A stretch of 64,000 nucleotides of DNA from Acanthopleura granulata (Eukaryota; Mollusca; Polyplacophora; Chitonida; Chitonidae), in the NCBI GenBank assembly GCA_016165875.1, contig JABBOT010000080.1:33618364-33682363 (forward strand), given 5' to 3'. The notes beneath the pieces are model-generated. The model was not told the DNA's origin. It made no database searches and was given only the letters and a program-made list of their open reading frames with translations. Positions 45,801-57,800 of this stretch are shown here, piece by piece (within the stretch, counting starts at the first letter, position 1; each line of letters starts with the position of its first letter). The position numbers and the translations under genes were made by a program.

Positions 45801-48800
45801 TTGTGTAGATAGACGTAAAGAAATGCATACGTCACTACATGGCCTTAACCTGTTAAAGAAGAATGTAGGTTGCTATGAAATTGCGACTTGAGCTTTTCTA
45901 TGCAGTATGTTGTGAGGGCATGGACAAGTGTGTTTGGTGTGAAAGATGTGACTGGTTGAGGCCTTGTGTTTGTCTACAGCATGGTGGTCCAATGAGGCAG
46001 CCCTGTGAATATGTCAGCGTTGGATCTGTCCTGCTACAAGGGGACACCATGCTGACATCCCTGAAATAATGTTCAAAACGATATTAAACCACAATCCAAC
46101 AAACAAATCCCAACACCCTATGTTCTGATGATTGGTTTAGGGTAATATACATGTATGATACACATCACTCAGTTTACCTTCCAAAGATGTAATATTGTTA
46201 CATGACAGAAACATAATGTATTATTCTGAAGGATTATATTTTTCTGCTGTTGTTCTCAGTATTTTTGAGGTAAGCAAAAGAAAAGCCATGAAGTATTATT
46301 TTGTGTTGCAGCGTACCTGTCTGTAATCTGTCCTCTGTCCTGCTGAACAGTGGAAAAGTGTAAATGTGCAGATGTTGTGTACATGTCTGTTCTGTGTCTG
46401 GTCTGTGGTGTCCTGCAGGCCCTATACAGTATGGTAGCATAAATGTAAGGTGTCACTACTCTCTCCTGTCTCTGCTCTGTCATCAGGGCCTGTACAATAT
46501 GGAGACATATGCTGTTACCCACAAGAGGACCGTTATTGCAGGTATGGCTGCTAAATTCAGTCCATAGTCTTCCTGATGTGGTTAGGTGATTAGAGGTTCT
46601 GCAATGTAAGGTGTAGGCCCAGGTTGAACCCCCAGTTAGAGCTCACCTTGAATTTCAACAACGTGTTTTCAATTTTCTTACATTCTTACACCGATTGGCC
46701 AAGCAATGACTGGTCCATTGTCAGTTTACTGTGACTGAGGGGTGGTGTCATGTCTAGTGTTCGCTGCAATCCGTTACATTCAAGCAGCTCTACAAATATG
46801 TGAGACAGGAGACTCATGCTGCTGGGAGTGAAACAGTATTGTTAGGGGCAATAGGCCTGACGCATACAACAAACAAAGGGTTGGCTCTTCTTTTGTGTTG
46901 AGATATTATACAGTAAAATGGAAAAGATGAATTCGAAACTTTTATCAATTCTCATGTTTTCATTTTTGTCAGGGTTGAAGTACAAGATGTAGGGAACATG
47001 GAACACTACGGCACGCAGAGAAACAGTACTGTCAAGGTGAGGAAACGTTAACATATGCCTTCTTTATATGCATGCAATTAGGTTGAAAGTGGGAAGTGCA
47101 GGAAGTAGACATGTGTTGAACACATCCATATGACTCATCATGCCGTATTTGATCAACTTTTTCTGGTCAGAATTCATGGTTGGCTATTTAACTTTATAAT
47201 CAAGCAAAATTCATTGAAACTTCAGTAAGCATGGATTCACTGCTGCGAGAAATTCCACGAAACTTGAGACTTTGGTTGGTGTCCCGGACTGGTGTATATT
47301 TTCGTCGATGCAGTTCACTATGGATCAACTTTCTCAGCTAAAAGTACACATTTGGCTGGTTTACCATAACATATCAGTCCAATCTCTATGAGTGTCTGGT
47401 GTATCATTTGGGTCTTTAGATTGGCCCATGTACATGTATGTTCTTCTGCCCATGTTGGGAAATAATGTAACCAGTCATTACAAATGGGATATGGGATGCT
47501 GTTTTGATTATGTTCTTCAGCACTGAGGGGTTTTGAGTAGCATAGAATTATGACTTACATACGTTTTACGTTCAGATATTCTATGTGGATGAAGGAAGAA
47601 CTGATGAAGTCAATTCCTCTTCATTGCTGAAATTAACTGATAACTTCAAAGGCATTCCATTCCAGGCAAGTAGGCTGATAACCAATTTGACTTTAGTAAT
47701 CAGTAAAGGCTTTCCATATATGATAATGTTCTTAACTAATGCAATGATGATTCACTTAATATTACATGTATGTAGTGATGTTGTAGAGAAAAGGATAATA
47801 ATTGTTTTCTCAGTGTTCACCATGCAGTTTTTATGGGTTAAGCCTAAACTTAAGTATAAGGCAGCTATAATTGTATTCTCAAGTTACATTGTGCTAATAT
47901 ACTTTTAATAGCCATAACACAAAGGAGTATGTTATGTCAGAGGAATAATTATGTTCAGTTCCCAGGTAATATAAGCCATCCATGCTCAACAGAACAAAAT
48001 AATCTATTTATATGAAACAGTGATGTTTTTTTTTTTCAAAACATGTAAGGTTTCAGACATTGCTTTCGTAAAACTCTGTCACTGACCTCCCCTCGTGTTT
48101 GTGTTCTCCCAGGCTGTAGAGGCTTACCTATGTCGGATCTCACCTGTGGATAGTGATACAGACTGGGTGCCTAAGGTGAGCGCACATACCTGTATGACAA
48201 ATGCTGAGTGTCACAGCTACTTGCAGATGCATTCTTCTGGGTAAGAGGCTTGTCAGGCAGATGTACAAAAACCGATCTAGGCTATTAGTGTAGCCCGGTT
48301 CCCTGGACAAAACACCTATGTGAAATTATCGGTGAATAGGTTGTAATATACCAGACTAATAATACAGTACCTGCTGGTGATGAGATAAGCTAGTATAATG
48401 CCAAGTGTATGATGTGGCAGGGTAGAATTTTAGCTTTACACAAGTGTATGATGTGGCGGGGTAGAATTTTAGCTTTACACAAGTGTATGATGTGGTAGGG
48501 TAGAATTTTAGCTTTACATAAGTGTATGATGTGGCGGGGTAGAATTTTAGCTTTACACAAGTGTATGATGTGGCGGGGTAGAATTTTAGCTTTACACAAG
48601 TGTATGGTGTGGCAGGGTAGAATTTTAGCTTTACACAAGTGTATGATGTGGCAGGGTAGAATTTTAGCTTTACATAAGTGTATGGTGTGGCAGGGTAGAA
48701 TTTTAGCTTTACACAAGTGTATGATGTGGCGGGGTAGAATTTTAGCTTTACACAAGTGTAGGATGTGGCGGGGTAGAATTTTAGCTTTACATAAGTGTAT

Positions 48801-51800
48801 GATGTGGCAGGGTAGAATTTTAGCTTTACACAAGTGTATGATGTTGGCGGGGTAGAATTTTAGCTTTACATAAGTGTATGGTGTGGCAGGGTAGAATTTT
48901 AGTGTTACACAAATGTAGGATGTGGCGGGGTACAGTTTTAGCTTCACACAGCACACAAAAATTCCCTGCGTGGTGAACTACATGCTATCAGCACTGTTTA
49001 TTTCTACCAGTCTGAAGACGTGTTTTTCACCTTAATACTTGCCTTCTGTTTGGAACCCATTATTCTGTTCTTTACGGTAAACTCCATGGACTGATGGGCT
49101 CCTGACTATGACAAAAATGTACAGAAAGTACAGTAAACATGGTGACATGTGGAACAGCTATGAAAGTGTCATGGCTATCCTGCTGAAGACCAGACTGGAA
49201 GGCAGTAGTGGCTCTTATAGTGGCTCACTAATTATCCTGCTGATAACAGGAATAGACCATGTATTCATGAGATAATAGAGAAGGACCATTTAAAAAATTA
49301 TCACATTGCGCATTTATCCCATAACACAGACATTCTACATTTATAAGTCAAAAGAAAAAAGACGGAGAAAGACTATGAAGTTATCAGATATTTCAGGTGG
49401 ATTTTTTTATCAAATCAGAGGCATGCAGAGAGCATACATGAGATAAAAGAGACAGAACATTCATTAGGTAATAGACTGAACATTCATCATGTAATAGAAG
49501 ATGTAAGAAGAAAAAGTTATCAGGCATTAGAAAGAGAATGTTTACCAGACTGGATGGCATTAACAGCCAGATCTCTTACATTATCCATTTTACTCTTACT
49601 GTCATTGTTGTGTGTGTATAATTTATGAATGCTTCTTAGCAGTTTGTACATTTTATTGATTAGACTTTTATGTTAGATGAAATTGTTATGGCTTATAATA
49701 ATGATAAATTTTCACGCTTCAGAAGTGTAACTATTAGCCTAAATGTAACTAAGATATGTAACAAGGTGTAAATATGCACCACTTAAATATTGGATAAGAA
49801 TAATTTAATGGCATGTACGTTGTCTTATCCTCCAGGCCGATGCCTTCATGTGTTCCCAAGTCAGGGATATAGAACTCTGGGGCAAAATAGTGCTGAGGTA
49901 TGTACACCATTACACTCAGCCAATGAATGGGCTGATACTATAGAAGCTGGGATCAAAAATCTGACTCCCGTCGACAGAGAATGAAGCTTGGTTCTCATAT
50001 CACCCTCAGGAACTGCTGACCCCTTGTCAGCTCTGATAAGCAGTCTTCTCAGATTCAGTTCTCAGATAAACATTCGCACATCCAGTCAATTTCTTTTGTC
50101 TGGTTTTACTACAGACCACTTGCTCAGTTATCATTAAACTTTGTGTATAATCACGACATGATGTCAGACAAATTGACTGTTGAAAATTGAGCAGATTTGA
50201 GGAGTCATAACAAGGAATTTTGGTAAGGGTTTTGTTAAATTGTGATCTACTGGTGGATTTATTCTAATGCAGTCTACAAACAACACCAAACATGGTAGAA
50301 GAGGCTATTGCACATTCATCAGATTTTACACCGTATTAATTACCGTAAGCCAGTCCAAGCACATATACCTGTAGGTTTTTTTACTTTGTTTTACTGGCCC
50401 AATAATTATCAGAATTCTTGCTGAACTCACTGAACCTGTGAAAAGGGATACTATCAGAGATACTGCAGATTATATGCATATAAAATGACGTTAATAATCA
50501 GTTTATGCATGGAATCTGCCTTAACATCTTTTTGTAAAGATACACCTAATTTATTAATGTGAAATTGTAGGTACTGATACTGATCTGTCCCCTCAAGTTT
50601 GCACACATGCACCACATTTAGAGACAAACACATGCACTGCATTTAGTGACAGACACATGCACTGCATTCAGTGAAAACACATACATCACATTTAGAGACA
50701 AACACATGCACTGCATTTAGTGACAAACACATGCACTGCATTCAGTGAAAACACATACATCACATTTAGAGACAAACACATGTACTGCATTTAGTGAAAA
50801 TACATACATCGCATTTAGTGACAAACACAGGCACCACATTTAGTGACAAACACATACATCACATTTAGAGAAACACATGCACTGCATTTAGTGACAAACA
50901 CATACATCACATTTAGAGACAATTACATGCACCACATTTAGTGACAAACACATACACCACATCTAGTGAAAACACTTGTACAACATGTAGTGACAAACAC
51001 AGGCATCACTTTTAGTCACAAACACATGCACCACATTTAGTGACAAACACATGCATCGCATTTAGTGACAAAAACATGCACCACATTTAGTGACAAACAC
51101 ATACATCGCTTTTAGTGACAAACACATGCATCACATTTAGTAACAAAAACATGCACTGCATTTAGTTATTTAGTGACAAAGACATGCACCACATTTAGTG
51201 ACAAACACATACACCACATTTAGTGACAAAGACATGCATTGTCTCTCATAGACATTTAGTTGTTGTGAGCTACTTCAGGTTTGTCTCATTTTGAACTTCT
51301 TTAAGACATGGACTCTTTTGTGCTCTTCAGTCTTGGAGGTACACTTTGGTTAGACCCTTTTGTGGAAAGGGTCTACCACAAGACTATCAAGGTGACAACC
51401 ACAAACACACAGATCCGAACCTTACTCATACGCAGAGGCTACGCCGTCGAAAACTCACAGGTAAGCAGAACACTGGGTCAGGCACAGATAGAAACGGATA
51501 ACCATTGAGCTTTTAAACTTTCCCTTTTACTCGTGAAATATTGAATCAAAATAAAATGTTGGTTTTTCAGAGATACATAAGCTTGTGTGCTAAATATTTT
51601 AGGTATTTAGATTTAAAGCAGGTTGATAAGGAAATTGCTTTTACCACAGAATATTCTTTATAAGGAAATCTCGAATGAAGATGTGCAGTTTCCAAGAATC
51701 TTTGCTTTTCGTGATTTATTATCATGTCTTTTATGATCTGGAAGTGATCAACTTTTTTAGTACTTCACCTCGATGCCATTTAGGACTGAAGGCTGTAACA

Positions 51801-54800
51801 CGTGCGCTGAAGATGTCTGATGCATGCTGGGAAAATTGTGAAATTAGGACCCCATAAGTTACGCTATGTCCACACTGAAATCTGCGAGTCCACATCTGCA
51901 TGTACAGCGGGGTCCTAATGCTAATCCCGCAGTCATGTGAATTATGTGGCCTTTGCGACGTGGATGGTGCAGTGATCCTCTGGCTCGGATAGACAACATG
52001 TCTTGATTAATGTTTGCTCTCATTATGAGGCGCCGCTGTCCATCACACCAGTCATTCCTCTACAGATGTGCAGTCTTCAGTCATTGCAAACAGACATAAA
52101 GCCTTTTATACATGGACAAGGCATTCGTCTTAGGGCCAGGCCTTGTTAAGCGCCAAAGGAAATCTGCTGTATACTTAATCCAGCACTTGGCATCTAATAT
52201 CTACTTGTACATATATGTGTATATGTTTGCCACATTAATAATTTCTCCATTGGAGACAACAAAAAGCAGCACATGGCCGTGTTCAACATCATGGTGTAAT
52301 AAAGATACCAATATTACAGGACCACATACTAAAACTGCTACCAGTTTATCAGTGAAAGAAAGTACATAACCAGGGTCTCTGGACAGATTTACAACATTTG
52401 TGTAAGTGAATGACAAGGGGAAGATGACATCGAAATTACTGACTGTCAGCCAACAGCCTATGTATGGTTTGTGTATCATGTACAAAGGATCTAGCCATTA
52501 TTGCAACTTTTACAGCTGTACTGTAGTTGTTAGTTCACAATGACTGGTGGCTGACAGCCCAAAAAGGGATATATCAGAGAGCTACACGCTTGACAAATCA
52601 CATATTTTTGATGTCTGATTTGTATATAAAAAGAAATTAGTGTCACATGCAGCATATCTAAACTGTTGTGAATGTTTTTGTTTTTACAGCACCTGGAGTT
52701 GTTGTACAAGGCGTGCAAAGATAAAATAAAACTACCAGATTACAGGTAGGCTAGATGTTACCAGTATCACTGCTAGTTTGTTTTGGGGTTTGCAATCACA
52801 TAGGTTGCTCATGGTGACTTAATACTCTTAAAGCTTATTATACATGTAGCTGTCTTCATGATACATTGATGTGAAAAGCAGCACTAGCCCTGCACATGAA
52901 GGTGACAGGACTTTGCAAGCCATCCCTCTGTTCATTTATGAACAATGGCAATATTGTGACATGGCATCTCGCAAGAAATTTATCAATTAGCTAGGTCAGT
53001 CATAATGCCGTACACAAGCGTCACCAGGGTGGGTACACGAAAACCAAACATGTTGGGAATAAAATCATTCTAAAGTTTCTGATAGGGTTGCTATAATTTG
53101 TTTTTCCGATAGTCAGTATCTGTTTATTAGTTGCCTTATAAGTACCCCAAGGCATACATCACCCATTCACATTCCAGGTTAAAATTATGTGTAGGGTGCT
53201 ATTTCATGAGTGACATATAGAGCATTGGCATTGCAGACTGGCTGTATGTTAGTCGCCTTATAGTACCCCAAGACCTCAAACTCGGATTCATCTTCAAGTA
53301 ACGAAGGCTGCTGACTCGAGCAGTATGTTGCACAGATATCCAGGTCGAGTGACATACAGTGTGATACTCAAGTGTGTGCAGAGTGTAATTAATAAAAGAA
53401 AATGCTGATAAAATAAAACTTGTGAAATTTTGGCTTTATTATGCAAGATGACATGGTGAGGCTGTACATATTAATGCTATGTGGAAAGGCAAATAAGAAA
53501 TCAGACCAGCCGACATGACACATTTGCAAAGGGGATAGACTCCCTCTGTCATTTCCCCCAGCCCCCTCATGCTCAATCGGGCATGCAACTTTTCAACTGT
53601 AGCCGTGGGGAAAGGTCCTTCTTGAACTCTTCCCGTCCGTCCAAGGCAGAACCCAGAGTGGAAAAGGGGCTGACCTCTATCCCCCTCTCCACAAGATGCT
53701 CCATCGGACATATCCCTTTTCTGATGTAATCTTGTTGGAGAAGCTCGCAATCAAACCCACATCACCCACATCGGACAAGCGGCTGACCTCTATCCCCCTC
53801 TCCACAAGATGCCCCATCAGACATAGCCCTTGTCTGATGTAATCTTGTTGGAGAAGCTGGTAATTAAGCCCACATAACCCGGGTTTGAGAAGCAGCTAAA
53901 ACCACTCCCCTGCTCCCTGCATTCCCAAGATGCCCTGTCGGACATATCCCTTTTCTGATGTAGTGTCGTTGGAGAAGCTCGCAATCAAACCCACATAACC
54001 CACATTGGACAAGTGACTGACCCCACTCTCCCCTCTCCATTCCCAAGATGCCCTGTTTGACATACCCCTTCTGCAATGCAGTCTTGTTGGAGAAGGTCGT
54101 AATTATCCCCACATAACCCACACTGGAAAAAAGCGGCTGCTACCCCCCCCCCCCCCACATATCTCATGATATTGCCTAAACAATCAAGTGGTTCGTTCCT
54201 TTTTAGCACTGCATTGTATTTAGGAAATGGGAAGGCCTGCCAGCAACCAGTGGATGGTCGTGGGTTTCCCCTTGGGTCTGCCCGTTTTCCTCCCACCATA
54301 ATGCTGGCTGCCATTGTATAAGTGAAGTATCCTTGAGTGCAGTGTAAAACATTAATCAAATAAATAAATAAATCGTTGTATTCATTCATTTGTTTATTGC
54401 TCTTAAGCTCAGTATTCAGGAATTTTTCAGCTATAGAATGGTTTCAGTTGTATGGGTGGATGAAACTGGATTGCCAGGGGTAAACCATCAACCTTTGGCA
54501 AGTTATTGACAACATTTCCGCTTGTGGCCTACAGACGTGACATGCCCTGGCCATATTAGTGGAAGACAAGACATCTTCTACCAAAAAAAAAGGACTGCCA
54601 AAAAAATTTCATCAGTATTTAATACCATGCTTTAGACTTTTTCTCATACATGGAGATTGTTGACATTATTGGTTGAGGAAACCAGTTTGCCTGAAGAAAT
54701 CCCTTGTCTTTAAGCAGCAGCCCAACTCACTGGTCTAGGGCAGATTTCATAGGATAATACCCACAGTTAGCAGCTGAAGAAGCCAGCACAGACCCGTGGC

Positions 54801-57800
54801 TTGTATTATGCATACCTTACACCTGTTTGTGCCAAGACTTTTCTGTGTCAGGTGATCTGAGGTCACTTTTCCTGTTTTAGTCGTAGTGTGCTGGATGTTG
54901 AGCCCGAGGTTGAGAGCTTACCTGTCCCAGTAGAGGATGTGCCAGATGAAGATAGCTCCGATACCACCACACCTGTCTTCATGTCTGCCTGTGGGTCACC
55001 TGAGTGCTTCTACCTGAGGCTTGCTGAGAGAAACCAAGAGTAAGTAAACAGCTGCACAGGTGTGGTACAGGTGTATATTCAGACATCACCACATCTGTCT
55101 TCATGTCAGGCTGTGGCTCACCTGAGTGCTTCTACCTGAGGCTTGCTGAGAGAAACCAAAAGTAAGTAAACAGCTGCACAGGTGTGGTACAGGTGTAAAT
55201 TCAGACATCACCACACCTGTCTTCATGTCTGCCTGTTGGTCACCTTAGTGCTTCTACCTGAGGCTTGCTGAGAGAAACCAAGAGTAAGTAAACAGCTGCA
55301 CAGGTGTGGTACAGGTGTATATTCAGACATCACCACATCTGTCTTCATGTCAGGCTGTGGCTCACCTGAGTGCTTCTACCTGAGGCTTGCTGAGAGAAAC
55401 CAAAAGTAAGTGAACAGCTGCACAGGTGTGGTACAGGTGTATATTAAGATACCACCACACTGTCTTCATGTCTGCCTTGCAGTAGCTGACAAGAGACACA
55501 AAGATATTTGTCATTTCCAACTGAATATGTTACCCCTCTAATGTGTAGCTAGTCATGTTTGTACAGGTTACCTCTCACCCCACTTACATCCCCTTCCCCC
55601 ATGTGACATTGCAGATTTAGACTGTGATATTATTGTACTCAACTTCGTTATTGCCCATCCTTATAGGTGCAATACACATCACTCCTGTATGCATATAGTC
55701 TGTTAAAACATAAGTCGACATATGGGCCAACATTGGACAGTGTCATAATTTACTACTGATGTAATCTAAGTAAGGAACAATTTAAAATATTTTTATTAGA
55801 TTGTTGTTTATCACCATATTTAATAATTTTCACATACAGGGACCTCAGTGACAGTGTGATTGTTGTGAGTTGAAGCCCAGCTTACGCTGGTTTCCTCTCC
55901 GGTTGTGTGTGGGAAGGTCTGCCAGAATGTGTGGATTGTCATGAGTTTCCCTTGGGACATACAGCACAGTCAAATCCTGACCTTAAATCCTACGCCCATC
56001 GTGGCCAGAGGATACGCGAAGGGTCAACCCATGATACGCTGACCTTTAGCCGACCATACACCGATCATGTTTTTCTCCTTGATGGCCGGAGGATCGCATC
56101 ACCATCCACGGATGATGGCTGGATGGTCGGTGTATCAGAGCTTATAGTCATTACAAGGTACCGTTTTTCAGCACACATGCTGAATCCAGTCATGTAAACA
56201 CAGATTGAACTGGGCTGATGGCTCTGTCATTGTCAGGCCATGATATGCCCGAATGGGAGGCACGATGCTACTCTGTTTTCTCTTGACATTACTATTTACT
56301 CCATTCAGGAGAAAGGAATGTTCAGGCGGGATGTTCACCATTTTCAACTTGTTCCTCTGAGATTTGAGGATAGAAAGGTTACTGTGTTCTATTTTTGACA
56401 AGCTTAACTTTGCCCTGACTACATAGAGCAGGAGTGATGAACATAACAGTGTGACCTTGTGGATCTCCTACGTGCAAAACAGGGCCAATTTGAGATCATC
56501 TAAAGAGGAGCGTAAGGCCGTTGCATCTTATTTTTGAGAAACACTGTAATCAACACACAAGCAGTGTGTTGAAGACAGCGGTATGGCCTTATAGACTCCC
56601 ACATGCAAAACTGCACGAAGTTGAGGTCTTTCATAGCTGATTTACACAAGCTGATAATGAATTTTGTCAGTAGGAGGCTCAGGGACTAAAGTAGTGCTGA
56701 TTTACCAGAATTAGAAAGGCTCTCACACAGTCATCACATGCTGTTTTACATGATATTAAAATAAATACTTAAATCTAGACTAAAACCAGAATATTGCCGG
56801 CCGGGTAATGTGGTAAAATCACATGCCGATCCATGATCCGACTGTTATCCGCATATAATGGCCAGATGATACACCGATAGACACAACAGATTTGCCCGCC
56901 ATTGGCCCACGGCCAGGGTATGGTCGTTGTGTGGTCAGCGGATCATACGCTGACCGTCTGGTCTTGATGGGTTTGGGACATAAGGTTAGGATCCAACTGT
57001 GCTGTATGTCTTGTCTTGTGACATACATGTTTGTCATATTAGGGGAAAGTTTATAGGGGTCTTCAACGAACTTCATTCAAGAACGCACAAATATGAAGAG
57101 AACAATGTTGAGGCTTTATCAGCAGTAAAAACGGGTCAATCCACAAAATCACAGGATAGAACTCAAATCTTACCTCACCTAGCCATTGAAAGACAAGCCT
57201 TCTATCCACTCATACACGGCCCGCTGGGCTTGTCGATTCTTTCTTCTTTCAGTAATTTGGTATTTTGTTATGGTTAAATTTGCAGACTGGATGACCTAAT
57301 GAACAAAATAAACAAGGATAGTGGCAAGGAGAAGGTCGAGCTGGATGAGAAGAAGATCAAGACAGGGACTGTGTGTCTAGCTAAGTTCTACATAGATGAC
57401 AGGTGCATGCACAGTTAGAACATTCAGTACAAACACATTATTAAGTTTCACTTAATACCTACATGTAACCAATATGTGTAGCGTTAATGTTTCCTCACAA
57501 ACCTGTTCATTTTTCATGATCACAGTTTATTTGGTATGATTACAGTTATCACTGTTATCAGGGGCCTTCGTGGCCAAGGAGGGCTAGTACGTCAGTGCGG
57601 CATTATGACTCCGTGTCTCTCACCAATGCGGTCGCTCGCTGTGAGTCCAAGTCCAGCTCATGCTGGCTTCCTCTTCCTTCTAAGTGGGAAGGTCGCCCAG
57701 CAACCTGCGAATGGTTGTGGGTTTCTCCAGGGCTCTGCCTGGTTTCCTCCCACTGTAATGATGGCTGTCGGTGTATAAGTGAAATATTCTTGAGTGCATC

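Noticed and set aside
48390..48956. 188-codon minus-strand frame with a 13-residue repeat
   Set aside because: It is generated wholly by the 39 bp array; there is no start context or splice support.
50580..51240. CRISPR-like short repeats
   Set aside because: A continuous 25 bp minisatellite without spacers.
51844..51918. Short inverted repeat ttaggacccc / ggggtcctaa
   Set aside because: Only ten bases per arm; no wider element boundaries were found.
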